DNA of 64,000 nt from Turritopsis dohrnii (Eukaryota > Cnidaria > Hydrozoa > Anthoathecata > Oceaniidae), in contig BQMF02000340.1 in NCBI GenBank assembly GCA_027922465.2, positions 430,624-494,623 of the forward strand, read 5' to 3'. The position numbers were made by a program, and so were the translations under genes. Under the pieces are notes generated by a model. It was not told the origin of the DNA. It saw only the letters and a program-made list of their open reading frames with translations, and did not search any database. Below are positions 46,921-59,921 of this stretch, piece by piece; the first letter of the stretch is position 1, and each line of letters starts with the position of its first letter.

Positions 46921-47980
46921 TATACAGTTTTTATTATAAAAACACTTCTCAGGAAAATGTCATATGCTCTGTTCATTTGTGTGCTAGTATTGTAGTATTT
47001 TCCAAACTTATTTTTTTTTATTTTTTTTTTTTTTTTTTTTTTCATGGATACATTCTTGTCTCTAAAAATATTATTAAAATATTATTATTATTTTTTTCGA
47101 TTTTCTCTTCTTCTTCTTTTCCATTTCCTTCAAAAGATAAATCATGGGAAAGACAAAAAAAGATAAGGATTCCATTGATATAAAATTTATAAGACTAGAT
47201 TGGATATTTAATTTAAAAACTGTGGTAATATTTTTTCCCAATTTTTTGAAACACACTGTATAAGTGTCTACTATTCACTTAAATGTTTGTGCTTCACTTC
47301 AAAGAAATTTACTGCAATGACAAAAGCATTCTAAGCATTTCACATGAATCCACATGCCCAATAATTGTTAAATATTTATTAAAATGTACACCCTACTATA
47401 TATTTAAAACGGTTATTTAATTGTATCAATTTTCTTTTTTTTCCTACATTCTATTAATGGTAACTTTGTTTTAAAAATAATATTTGCCAACTAAGCTAAC
47501 GAAATTTTAGTTGAAACGAGAAACTTTAATTTGTAGCGCCATTTTTTTCCAGATATTTTTCTCAATTTCTTTTTGTTTTAAATATATATATTTTCTCAAA
47601 TAATATTTTCATTTCTAATAAATACAAATATCTCTGAACTCTGAATCGCAAATTGAGATGAAAAGTTATGAAACGAAAAAATTAGTTTGTTAAGGTGAGT
47701 TATTTTCTGGTGAAAAAACTGGTGAATTAAATTCTACCTGTTTTTCTGAAATTGAAAACCCTCTTTTCTATATACGAAAAAGCGGAAATCCCTCCTTTAT
47801 TTTCGCTGTCAATGACGTTAAAACATCCATATCTCAATGATTATTTACTTCCAACCTTCCATTTCCAGAGATAGAGGAGTCAACCCTGAACTATGTTAGT
47901 CCGCGAAAAAGTAAAATCTGTTGAAAAAGTATTTCCGAAAACCATTAAAACATTCTATACAAAAGCAAGCGTATAGCAAT
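46921..47980. other. Non-coding, homopolymer-rich
   Basis: T-rich stretches, including a run of about 20 T near 47022-47042. No gene or element recognised. Confidence 0.5.
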
Positions 47981-48084
47981 TCTTTATTGTTGCGATTTGA
48001 ATACAGGTTGAAGCAAGAAAGGCATCTGGCTGTGATGAGGAATTCAACATTAAATTATTGAAAAAATAATAACCAAGAACTTTT

Positions 48085-48645
48085 ATGAATGTTGTCAAAC
48101 TTTTAAATGTTATATCAGCTCCAAATGTAGCTCCAGTTAATCTGTTGGAAACTCGGACCGAGCGTTTTGGCAAATCCTTTTTTCTATTTTACATATCACA
48201 GTGGAACGACCTACTGGATAGTGGTGTTAGAAATCTCCCTTTTCTTTCAAAGCTTAGAAAAGCCCTTCTTGAATTTTTGAGGACCTTTAATTTGGGTTTC
48301 AGGGATGGGATGGTCTTGTTGACTGAACTCAGGGTTGGATTCAACCATTTTCGGGAACATAAGTTCAGGCACGGTGTTTCAAACACCATTGACCACCTTT
48401 GAAGCTGCTGCACCAACTCTATGGAGACATCTGAGCATTTCTTACTGTGGCAATGCTCAAACCAATCTCACGAACGATTAATTCTCTTCAACAACCTTAG
48501 CAACCATTGTGCTTCTCACAATTGTTTATGTCGGCTGTTATTGTATGGAGACACCAGTCTCTCGCAGATTTCTAACATTAAAATTTTATCTGCAACTTGT
48601 AAATTTCTGTTAGAATCGGATGGGTTTAGTGGGCCACTCATGTGA
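48085..48645 (+). pseudogene. LINE ORF2 C-terminal fragment
   Basis: It reads TRTERFGKSFFLFYISQWND ... GVRNLPFLSKLRKALLEFLR ... LRVGFNHFREHKFRHGVSNT, then after an in-frame TGA (48400-48402) SCCTNSMETSEHFLLWQCSN and LLLYGDTSLSQISN to a TGA at about 48645. This is the zinc-knuckle-like and C-terminal end (C-x-C...E-x-x-x-H-x-x-x-x-C) of many animal LINE proteins. No RT core is nearby. A different family from the 512-1531 copy. Confidence 0.75.
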
Positions 48646-48649
48646 AAAC

Positions 48650-50600
48650 TGATGCAACTTCTCCCACTCTTGTTTCTTTGCTAGCTAGTTAGTTTGTTTG
48701 TTTTTTTCTAGAATGGTTTAATATTTTCTAACATTTTTGTTTATATTTTCAGTTCCTGATCTTGGCGATGTCACGCACGTGTCTTTTGGGATTGAGGGCA
48801 TATGTATTTATAGTGTATTTAGTTTTTTTCAGTAATTGTATGTACGTTTATGGAAGTTCATTGTAAAGAAGAAAAACATTCAGACAAATTGTTCTATTTT
48901 CTCTGTTTGATGTGTGAAATATTATTTTGAACGAAAAGGTAATACTTATGATGATGATTAAGAACTTTCTTGATTTAAGATAAGATCTGTTTCTATACCA
49001 TACTTTCACTTGAGGAATTTATCGATCTGCAACTCAACAAAATTGTACACCGACTTCACGAGAGACAGTAACACGCCGAAAAGAAACTCAATGAAGTTTT
49101 CGGATGAGGAGGTGGATAAAAAAGTTTGAAAGTCAAATATTTCGTTGGCTTCAATCAAATTTTTATTATGTAATAAATTAAATGTAATAGGTGATATCTT
49201 ATGAGATGATAATCATGTGTTTTATTTAAGAATTTTCTCTGATTTCAAACTGGTTGTACCCGCCTAAATAAACTGCTAATGTTATCAACTATAAAACAAA
49301 ATACACTGAACTTTTTATAAAGAAAAGAAGGAGGATCTTAAATGATTACTTCATAAAAAAATATGAAGTGAATGTAAAGTTTTTAAGCTTTTTCCCGCAA
49401 ACTTCAATACAAATCTCTGTCAAAATAATTATAAAAAAATCTTTTTAGTGACTAACCAGCAGGCTCTCGGGTAGCTTGAAGACCAATAAAACTGCTTCGC
49501 AGTCATCTTTTCAAATCAGGAACATTTAAATCAGTTTAATCCAAAAAAATTTTTTTTTTTCATTAAAGAAATCAAGACATATTGAGTGGAAGCGTTCTTT
49601 CATCCAACAGAACGGAGTATTCATTTTTTCTACACGTCAACTTGCATAAGTTTATTCATTTTCCTGTGACAATGTAATATTGATTGCAAAGGTATCATAT
49701 TTGTGACGTAATATTTATATGTTTTTCTTAGATCGCTTAAACTCTTCCCCTATAAGGTCTTGTCATTATTTCACTGTAATTCTAAACTCATCTATTTCTT
49801 GTTTGCTATTTAAAGGCGGATGCCCAAATTACAAGTGATTAAACATTGATTCTCGAATTAATGAAGTTAATGACAACATGAAGGAAAGCAGAAGTCCTAA
49901 TAATAATTAAAATGAGAAATTCGCTATACCGTTTCAGTTCTTATTGATCAAGAAAAACAATCTATTTCAATTTTAAACTTTTTAGAAACGTTTTCTTAAC
50001 GAGATGAGGTGTGTGTAGTTGATTACAAGTGAAATTGACTGACATCGAAAGTAAAAGTGACGCGAATTTCTGATTCGATGAAAAATGTGGTAGTATATCT
50101 GATTGGCTGACAGTTTTGTTCGAAGTTTATTTTTCAAAGTATAAAGTGAGGGTTACATTTGAAGCTCGTCTTGTTCTTTCTTGACAGGATGTTGAAAGCT
50201 CCCTTGAGTTGCATGATTCAGCATATTCTTCAAAATACTTACATGTTTAGTTTCTTGAGTTCAATAAATCGAAATATTTCAATCTTTCGCTTTTCTCTAT
50301 TAATTGGTTTTCCCAAACACTCCATCGAGCAGTTCTTTTGTGATTTACGTTTTAAAGTATTACATTAATACTATGATTTTGAAGGAGAGTATAATTGATT
50401 AATTGGTGCATTGAGTTTTCATAAAGGGATTATAGAAATTGTATACCATATCTCTATATATCTCCTTTTACTGAAGATAAGAACTGAAAATCTTTTTCTT
50501 GTCAATTGCACGCTGTGATTGGATGAAATGTTTGCATCGGAAATGATGATTGGCTCTCAGAAACAGATACGTTAAAAACTCGTTATCATTAGTCCTTTTT
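48650..50600. other. Intergenic, no recognisable feature
   Basis: AT-rich. A 69-codon frame at 50159-50368 has no motif. It ends in the promoter of the next gene. Confidence 0.45.
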
Positions 50601-50620
50601 GTCAGCATAGAATCGACATC

Positions 50621-50628
50621 CTATAAAT
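50621..50628 (+). promoter_or_regulatory. Possible TATA box of the 50681 gene
   Basis: CTATAAAT lies about 60 bp upstream of the ATG at 50681, a plausible distance for a short 5' UTR. This rests on position and motif only. Confidence 0.35.
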
Positions 50629-50680
50629 TGAAGTGCATGGTTTAGATTTAAATTAACAAGACGATACATTGTGGACAAGC

Positions 50681-53600
50681 ATGCCTTCTGAGCGACGCCA
50701 TGGCCGATCTGAAGAGCAGTACATGGTTATGAACACCATCCTTACAAAAAGTCCTCACGATCTGGACTTGTGAGTTGTTTTCTTCATTCTTCTTCATTTT
50801 CTTTTTAATTGATGTTTCTGTTTTATTTATTAAGTTTGTTTTGTTTTTTGGGTTTTTGTTTTTCCATGCCATATGATTATACTCATGTTGCTCTAACCGC
50901 AGTTATGTTTCGGTCTGGATTAAAAGGACCAATGAGTGATGGGTTAAACGAGAAAGGCGCAATCATTGGGCGGGATTTCAAGCGCTCCGCAAAAACTGCC
51001 TCCCTCGTTTACTTTTACTTTACGCGCGTGTTTGACAATATTCTCATCTAAAACTGAAGTTTCAAGGAGGATTTTCTGTTTCACTCGCTTGTATTCTAAA
51101 TTCCTGTTTGTATGAATATCGCTACGAAAAGCAAATTCTTTGTTTTCCTCGTTAAATTCTCTCACAATTTCGCTTGCTCTCAACACAGCAAGACATAATC
51201 ATGATCCGAAATAAGCATATTAGCAATTAACAACTCTTAATTAAGAGGCTGCACTTAATTGGCTTCTACTAGTATGATACGATGTTATGATAACTGAACG
51301 CACGTCACGTACTATGAATAAACAAAAAGTCGGATTAGAAGATTAAGAATATTTCATTTCACTTTGGTTGGATTGTTCTGTTGTCAAAAAGTTCCAATCC
51401 ATGATTTATACCGTAAATTCTGCCGACTTCATTCATCAATATAATTCCACCTTTCGATTTGATCAGAAAGCTTCTTTTGAAAATCAACCCACAAATACTT
51501 AGGACTTAAAAACTTTTGAAATTTAACATTTTAGTAGGATAAATTGAGACTAACGTTTTAAGGAAACCTATCGTAAGACATATTTCCATCAAAGCACCTA
51601 GAGTTAGAGCACCCACCAACATTCCATAGTCTGAAAGTTGGTTGTAAGTCCCTATTTTCAAAATATTACTTTCTGATTCGACGGTGACATCATACATGTG
51701 AAAATCTCATGTTGACGACAAAAAGCCAATACTAAAAAATTACATTCATCTGACCAGGGATGTGTGATCTGACTAAGTAGACTTCTGCTTTAACTTTTAC
51801 TAAATTTCAGCATTATGAAGTTTGAAACTACAATGTAGTAAGTGTGAGCATGGAAAGTTGACAAGTGTTTTTCATAAACATGGTCAATGTGTTCGTTTCC
51901 TACAGTAAATCCACAAACAAGCGGCAAAATATTTATAAAATCAAACCGCCATTTTTTTTAAATGTTATCATTATTTTTTAATAATTAAGTATGTATACAT
52001 TCATGACTTCCTCTTCAAAACGTTTTCCTGTGGGCCATTTCACCTAGCTATCCTCTTCTTTTTATCAAATTTCTACTCTAATAGTACCTATAATTAGAAT
52101 TTTCAATCAATAAATTCATGATATAATGAATATTTATTCAAAAGCATTGAATGAATTGAAATAATGGATCTGTAAACCACAATTAACAGTAAATATTTTA
52201 TGACACTACCTCAACCATACATCTTCATTTGTCCTCATTTGATAAGGATCGAAGGAATGCTGTTATGGCGATCAGGCGTATGGACTATCAAAATAACAGG
52301 TACTGAAAAACCTTCTTTCTTTTTTCATGATGGGTTGTTTTCAATGAACAAACAAGATAAAAATCGTAAGAAAACATGAATGTGGTGTACAGAGGAGGGA
52401 AGCTATCAAAGATTATAAAGTAATCGAGAGAAAAACTTAAAAAAATTTTGGATAGTTATAAATGATAATGGTATGAAATTTAATCGATACTACAAAAGTC
52501 ATCATTCATGTTATCTCATCTCATCTATGTCAATACCGTCTTCAAAACAGGATATCAGAATAAAACATTAACAACCCACAAATTTATCTGAAGGTCAACT
52601 ACATGATTATTGCAAAGTCACGAATGTCATCAATGAAATGAAGAGGCTTTGATGCGAATAGTACTCTCAAAGATATAGCTACAACAATGTAGCTACTGAA
52701 ACACAAAGTTTTATATTAATAAATAGCTTTTCGATAAAAAACCACTATACTCATTGATGTATACTGTGTCTACAGGTATACCAAGATATGGATAAGAAAG
52801 TATTATTAGAAATATTGAAAATCGCGACTATTGGCATCTTCCTTCACGTTTTGTAGCTTCAAAAAAGATAGATGGCCGAGTCAATGTTTCCTGAAGTCTT
52901 GACATGAAATACAAAGCAATTTTATTAAGAAATTCTGCTGTGAGAGGATGACCGCAAATGAAAACAAAATCCTTAAATAAAGAGAATCTTGTTTTGTACT
53001 GTCAAGAAAACATTTTTCCTCTGTGGCACCACGCGTATTATTAAAGTTTAGATATTGCCTCATTTTTTGTTTTATTGCCTTAAGATATCGGATGTATTAA
53101 TATCGACAATTAAGCAGCTATGCTATCCAGCAGATTATAGAATGTTCAAAAAATTATCATCCATTTTATCTTTAAGAAGTTTTATTTTGAAAAAGAAACT
53201 ATTAATTAAGACTTTAAGAACAACTATTAATTAATATAAATATAGTCATAACAATTAAATAAATGGCTAACGATAGAAAAGAACAAATGATTTTATACAT
53301 AGCGCTTAGGGTGCTTAGCAAAGGCCACCTCGCAGGACTTCATTCCAAAGCGGATTAATAAAACTTTTCAATTGTCCAACTTTTAAAATGCGTAAAACAC
53401 AAATTTTCATCTTGAACCGAAAAAATAAACGTTTCGTACAAAAAATGGCGCTCTGTGTGGAAAGCAAAAGGTAACGCCTTCGTTCTTTCTTATAACAACT
53501 TTTTTTCATGTGAGATATTAAGAAAAGGTGATCAAATTTATATAACCTAAACGATATACTTGAAAAAGCAGCATCCAACCACACTATATAAAACATGGCA

Positions 53601-56431
53601 CTGACTTGATCAATCCTGTTCAATGAGTTTGTAAAATAAGTTGGGTTCTTAGATTGTGAAACAGATAGTTTTTGCTTGTTGAATTGAAAATGTCAATCCT
53701 GTGTTAGGTTGAGAAATATCCTTTTTCGATCGAAATGTTTCGCCTGGATCACATATGAAAGACTTGAGCTGCGTTGGAACATTATCAAAAATAGACCTTT
53801 AGATTTGATAAAATAACATTTTCAACAAAAAAATAATTAATAGCTATAATTCCAAACGACATTGGCATATTTTTATGGTTGACATGACGTCTATAAAGAG
53901 ATGGCGGTAGTTAAATGGGCGTTATTTAATATGTAGTGTTCTGCTGTTAGTGTAAAAAGAAAAGTATTGGGCGTTTATTTGCTTTGTGTTTTATGGCCGT
54001 TTGTGTCAGCGTGTCTTGAATGATGTAACGTAATGAATCAATCAATTACTCATTCCTTAACGATCTGAATTAATTTGTCAGATTTCCAGCTTAATTTAGG
54101 GGTAATTTTAAAATGAATGATGTATTTTCTTCACGACACACTTAAAGAAAAGAAAAGTAACAGAATTATGAGATTCAACGTTTTTATGAAAAGGATGGTT
54201 GCCTTAAACAAAACTCAGATCAAAAATATTATGATATAAAAACAACAACACTGCCGCCATCATGATTTGATTCCTAATGTAGGCTTGACTATTATGGTCT
54301 TCTAAGGAAGTCATTTATTTATTCGTTTATTTGTTTTGACAGGTTGATGGATATGCTCATGCATGAACCAGATCCTCAAATTAACAACAAACGTCAGCGC
54401 AAACAAGGAACAGCTGTTCGGCATCCGTTAGATTTGATTGACACAAACGGCAGTCAGAGTGGCACATATCAACTTACAAACACAGCAGGTGAAGACGCTG
54501 ATGTCTATGGAAGAAAAACAAGTTGGTTCGCATTGAGGCGAACAGGTCAGTTATCTCAAATTTCTCGTCAACCATTCAAAATGTGTCTCGAAAGGTCTCA
54601 CCACAAGTAACCATTGTCGAATATAACGGAAGCATTCATTTCCCGTCGAATGTAAATATTTGTCTTGTTATCTTTTCCACAAACAAAGAATACTTATAAA
54701 CAATAACGTGCTGTAATAGGAGAGCACAGTGGGAAGACCATTTCAATTTCATATCAAGAAACTGTGCCGTATAAATTCATCTAAGCCAAAGTGTACTTGT
54801 CTTGTCCAATCAAAACATTCTTAAGTAAACAAAGAGACTTGGTAACTAGTTGTCATCTTGGATCATAAAACATCAGCAATGTTACTTGTTTTAATGACGA
54901 AATATATAATGTGTGCTTTTAAACCGAGTTGTTTTGAAAATATGTTTAACGATTAATTTGTCAAAACGGTTTACAGACAAAAAGTTGTGAAAATAAAATC
55001 TGTTTGACATCTTTAAAAATGACTTTAACTAGAGGATGGAGTTTTCGTAAGTTAACTTGTTTCTTATTTCTATTTGGAAAGAATTATTCGGAAATGAGTA
55101 AAAATTGTGCAAACTTCATCGAATATTTGGAATCGAATTTGTCTTGTGTTTTTTAAACAGAATAAAAGGATAATGTGAAGTCTTCATTATTAGAAAAAAG
55201 ACGCTAACTTTCATATCATTTATGTCGTCTAGGATCGATAGCCGGTTCTGTCGCTTCGAGGAAATCCAACAAAAGTCTACGCAGTACAACAACAATAACG
55301 TCAACACGATCGACAGGCAGTTACGTGCGAAAAAATTCCGGCAATTTTGACGGAGGAAATAAACGACGTAAAAGTGCTCAACGAAAGGCGTCGTCCACTT
55401 CTCAAAGGGATCAGATCATTGCCGAGTTTTACAAAGAGCTTGAACAGCTTGAAGAGTTGAGTTCTTCCAGCTCTGAAGATGAAAAAGAAGTTAAACAAAA
55501 GGATAAAAATCTGGAAAGGCTTGAAGAGGAAACAAGCAAGAAACGAGTCGAAGATTATATCCTCAAACATAGCGTGATAAATCGTGCAGACATTGATGAA
55601 GATGAAGGCTTTGACACAAACAGTGAAACGAAATCGAGCAATAGCGAAGCTAAATACGAAAATATATTGAATGAAAATCTTCAGAAATATCAACTTTACA
55701 ATAAAAGTAGTATTGTTAAAAAGAGAGAGGAGTTAAGTCGACAACGAAGCGCTCCTCCTGTTAAAAAGATTGAATCAACGAAATTACATTTAAGAGAGAA
55801 TAAGTATAGACAACCAACCAATCACAAACCAACTAGAAACTTCACAAATCATGCTGATGCTGATTCACGCTGTTCACGAAAGTTAAATGAACTCCTTGTA
55901 GATGTAAATAGTAATAGCGTATCCAGAAAACATGACTTAGTACAAAAGACAAGAGCGCACAGAGCTCAAAGTCTACCAGTGCAACCACGCAATAAATCAA
56001 AAACAAATACTGAACTGATAGATCAGCTTTATAAACGAGGACATAAGTCAAGAGAGAGAGGAGAAAGTTTACAAGGAGTGTATGACCACAGCATGAGCGA
56101 GTCTTCGTGTTCTACAGATTCTGCGCATGGTTCAACCAGAAGTATATCTACGGTGTCTTCAATCTCAGATTTTCCAAAACATTCACCAGTCCGTCATCGT
56201 GCATCTGTTCCGCTTAATTTCATTCCAGGCCACACAAACGCAGCCAATAGCAGGCCAAGGATTAAATCGTTACCAGTTTCCCTCAGCTACGTTCGAAAAG
56301 CATCTTTCTGTTTTAAAGGAGTTTCATGCCGAATATACCACAATACACCGCGAACATTTCGAGCTCTGGCACATGCTGGTTGTGTTGGTCTCGTCATCCC
56401 AGCTCCATCTGCTCACAAGTGTCAAAATTGA
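50681..56431 (+). CDS. Three-exon Ser/Arg/Lys-rich, probably disordered protein, unknown family
   Basis: Exons: 50681-50769 (MPSERRHGRSEEQYMVMNTI... ending DLDL), 54343-54545 (LLMDMLMHEPDPQINNKRQR ... SWFALRRT) and 55233-56431. Donor and acceptor sites and phases match (TT|G and G|GA). The product would be about 496 aa, with no signal peptide or membrane span. Exon 3 has Ser/Thr-rich stretches, a coiled-coil-like acidic helix (QIIAEFYKELEQLEELSSSS) and many basic motifs, suggesting a cytoplasmic or nuclear scaffold. I do not recognise the family. The last 50 residues (SYVRKASFCFKGVSCRIYHN...) look unlike the rest. A neighbouring frame from about 56280 reads FPSATFEKHLSVLKEFHAEY then TTIHREHFELWHMLVVLV and is open to 56516. 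That may be the true C-terminus if one base is wrong or missing near 56275. Confidence 0.7.
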
Positions 56432-56519
56432 TGAGTTCAATCAATTCATGTATTCTGTATATGTTTCACAATTAATTTCCATAAGAAAAAAAAAAATTTT
56501 TTTTAATCTAAATTGAAAC

Positions 56520-58300
56520 TACCTATATCATAGTTGTGACGTAACCAACCTCGATACCAACTCTCTTCACTTAACTTTCGAAACTGAAATTGACAGAAGT
56601 GATTCTATCGATCAATTATGCAAATTTTATTGCTCGTTTGGTAGTAGTGAAAATAACATTGTTTGAGATATCACTCCAAACCAACTTGTTCCCAGGGAAA
56701 TATACATTTGCGAATTTCTGGAAAGAAATTTATTTCCATAGGTAAATATACGAGTTGTTACCCACATTAGTATTTACGATAGAAGCATGAAAATTCTGTC
56801 TATATCTAAATCAATTGAAAAAACTGAGCGTTTCAGAATGATTAATACTTACTAAAATAGTTTGGTCAAAATTTGGCCCAAAATGCCTACTTTTGATTGC
56901 ACTTTCAAATTGTTCCAAGTGCAAGCATTGTCAAAAATTGAAAATTTGTCAGTTTGTAATTAAAAACAATCTTTAATTGTTAGCGACAAATGACACTTCT
57001 ATGTATGGAATATCCTTTTCCATTTTCCGATGTTTGTACCATATGTAAGGAGTATATACAACCAGAAACTGTAATAAAATATTTCAATCAACATCAACTT
57101 TTTCTTAACGTTTAAAAAAGAAGTTGTCCCTTTATGCTTTTAGGTTTTCTGATCTTTTATTACAGTTTTGAATTTTTGAAACATTTTTAAAAAAACTGCT
57201 TGACTACTCTTCTGAAACATTGTAAACGACATTTCTATCCGTCTAATGTTTTCAGCCATGTTTGAAGTTGATTCTTCTGTTCGACATATTGTCATGTTGA
57301 TTCTTCTGTTCCTTTATGGTGTTGAGAAGTCGTGCTTCTTTCTCGTCACTGTTCTGTGGTATGAACCAAAATCCGTCAGTTTACTGTGCCAATAAGCGAT
57401 CATCATTCTTCGCAGATCTTCGCGATTCCTCAACATTTCTTTGCTCTTTTGATTGGATTGGAAAATCTCTTACGTACAGCCATATTCAGTTGTATTGATT
57501 TTTTTTTACTTAAGGCTTTTTCGGACGCTAAAAATTCAAGACTACAAAAACTGTCGGATAATAGTAATTTCGGATGAATGAATAAAGACAGGCTTTTGTA
57601 AACTTGGATCAAGAAAAGTCGTTAAACGAAGTCTTGGTTTGGTCCTGCTTTTGTAAACGTGTAAACCATGGTTGTTTTTGTCGTGTTGAAAGATGATAAA
57701 ACTACATCGTACAAAAAGGAAATGAAACTCGAACATATGTTGAGGCCTCATCATACGTATTCCAGTTCATTGAATATGTAGCAAGCAGTATAACGTTATA
57801 GCCTTCTCGAAGGGAGGGCTGAATTTACTTACCTAAGGAGTATTTTCCATGATAACCAATTCAGGCGTATTTAAAATTTGATATCAACTTATCAATTATA
57901 AAAGTTATGGCTACAAAATTTAAAAATCTTAATTATGGCGTATGTGAGCGGCTGAAATACAAAACGAAACAACTGTTACATTATAATGACTGTTGCAATA
58001 TTTATTAAGTAAACCGTAGTTCAATTTAAAACTATGAAGAGGCTATTTCCATAATATCCGATTCTCTGTCTGTCTGTTTGTTCGTTTGTTTGTCTGCCAC
58101 GCAAAATGGTAGATTCAGTTGTGAAAGAAATTATTTTTCTTCTTATGCGCGACGTCAGTGCGAAACCAATAAATTGAGACCCAAATCGAACTTAATGTTT
58201 AGGGAAAATTATCTCGGAAACCAATAGAGATAACTGACGTTTTTTAGGGTCCACAATATAGGCAATGGGGAAACGAAAACTTTAGGCCAAATTTGTTTTG
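56520..58300. other. Non-coding, no recognisable feature
   Basis: Short frames at 57316-57498 and 57542-57754 lack motifs. A TCTGTCTGTTTGTTCGTTTG-type low-complexity stretch lies at 58066-58095. Confidence 0.45.
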
Positions 58301-58311
58301 GGGACGGGTCT

Positions 58312-58420
58312 GTGACGTCATCAAAATCTTTTAACGATGATATCTCTGTAACGGTTGGTTGTAGGAAAACGATCCCATACATTTTCTTGATCAGTGTTTC
58401 GATCAACATGGGTACACTTT
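58312..58420 (+). repeat. Dispersed repeat GACGTCATCAAAAT...GATCCCATACA (copy 2)
   Basis: GTGACGTCATCAAAATCTTT ... GATATCTCTGTAACGGTTGG ... CGATCCCATACA then TTTTCTTGATCAGTG, collinear with the minus strand at 36880-36960. Copy 2 appears longer on its left, where a related GCGACGTCAGTGCGAAACC stretch starts near 58148. Confidence 0.6.
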
Positions 58421-58607
58421 CCGTCACCAATTCCTTAATTTTATTTTTCGTGAACTCAACGCAGGCTGGACATGGGCGACGAGCGACGCCGCCTTGGCGG
58501 ATAGTATTTATTTAATGATCAATGGCAGTGTATTGTAAATGTGTGCGCTCCAGCAAGGATATTCTAAACACAGCTTTAATATAACTTCAGATAATGTAGC
58601 CATTAAT

Positions 58608-58818
58608 GGGTCTGTTACAAAAGTATTAGCATTTTGTCCATCCGACACGATAACTGTTTGTTTCAATATTTTTTGACTATCATCCTTGTAGAAATCATAT
58701 TTTAGAATTCTTCGAAAACGTTTGTTTGATGCTGTATCATTAACGTGCTGTTTTTTTATATAGCCCTAAGTATCGATTTGTCCGTCCGACATAAAACAAG
58801 TATTTTTGTAACAGACCC
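58608..58818. mobile_element. TAAT-flanked MITE, GGGTCTGTTACAAAAGTA termini
   Basis: The left arm GGGTCTGTTACAAAAGTATT matches the inverted right arm (AATACTTG...TTTTTGTAACAGACCC), and the pairing extends to GTCCATCCGAC / GTCCGTCCGAC. TAAT occurs on both sides (58604-58607, 58819-58822), a 4-bp duplication. 211 bp, non-coding. Superfamily unclear. Confidence 0.65.
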
Positions 58819-58824
58819 TAATCC

Positions 58825-59920
58825 AAACAACATTAATTCAGTTTTTCCAACATTTAAAATAATTGGATTCTGCGGCACCATACAAGTACAGTTCATGAGC
58901 ACTGCCGTAACTATGAGTTTTTTTCTTGTAACAAAACATATTATGTGCGTAGAAAGACGGTAAGGACACATGAATGAATGTTTACTTATCTTATCTTATC
59001 CGTAGATCTTTTAGAAACGAGACGTCAGCAAAAAATCCGACACAATGTTTTTGTCAAGTTTGCTGACAACAACAGCTTACAATTACAATGACGACACATC
59101 CATTTCTGAAACCGGCATCGTCTAGTACGTGGGATCTAGTGTATATGGGATAATCTGTCAATCAAATTCTTTCATTAATGACATAAATCTGCGTTGGCAA
59201 AATTAGGGCGTAATTATGATCCCATATCTACACCACAGCAACACCATCAACTTAATCAAAATATCCCCCATATTATTGAGAGAGGTTGGTGGGTGTTAGA
59301 GAAACATTTTAATCGTCTTTGGAAACTTTTGCTTGATATCTGTGTCAGAATGGAGTTGATCGCATCAAAACGAATGTCTTTAAAATATTAGGAAGGGCGT
59401 GGATCTAATAATGCTAGACAGGGGGTTGGTTATATGAAACCTGTTGGCAACCAACAAATAAATAAACTGTCTACCATACACGTAGGATCCAAAGTACACA
59501 CACCCTACAGCGAGTACTGTTGATCGACGAGATCTGGAGCCGGATTGGTTGTTGTTTATTAATTGCTATTTTCCAGATGTCAATAGAAAACTTTCTCACT
59601 GACCACGGGTGCTGATGGATAGTTCCCTAAGCCCTGTCATAATTCAAGTAATGAATTTTCATCTGATAACAGGAACAAAGCTTAATGACAGTACAGAAAT
59701 TCCTAAGATTTCATAAAATCCATTTCAAGACCTTGACCTTCTAATGTCTAAGACTTTCCGAATAATAAAAGACTCAAATATTGATTATCACAAAATGTAT
59801 CCTGAACTTAAAATCACTAAAACAAATAAAAAAAGAACTAATCATACAAAACACAAAAGAATATATAACATTTTTCGTAAATTTTACTTCCATTTGATCA
59901 GGTTTTTTTTTGTCCAACTT
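58825..59920. other. Non-coding, 3' side of the minus-strand secreted-protein gene
   Basis: No gene recognised. Frames at 59194-59391 and 59744-59962 have no motif; the second overlaps the end of the next gene on the opposite strand. Confidence 0.45.
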
Positions 59921-59921
59921 T

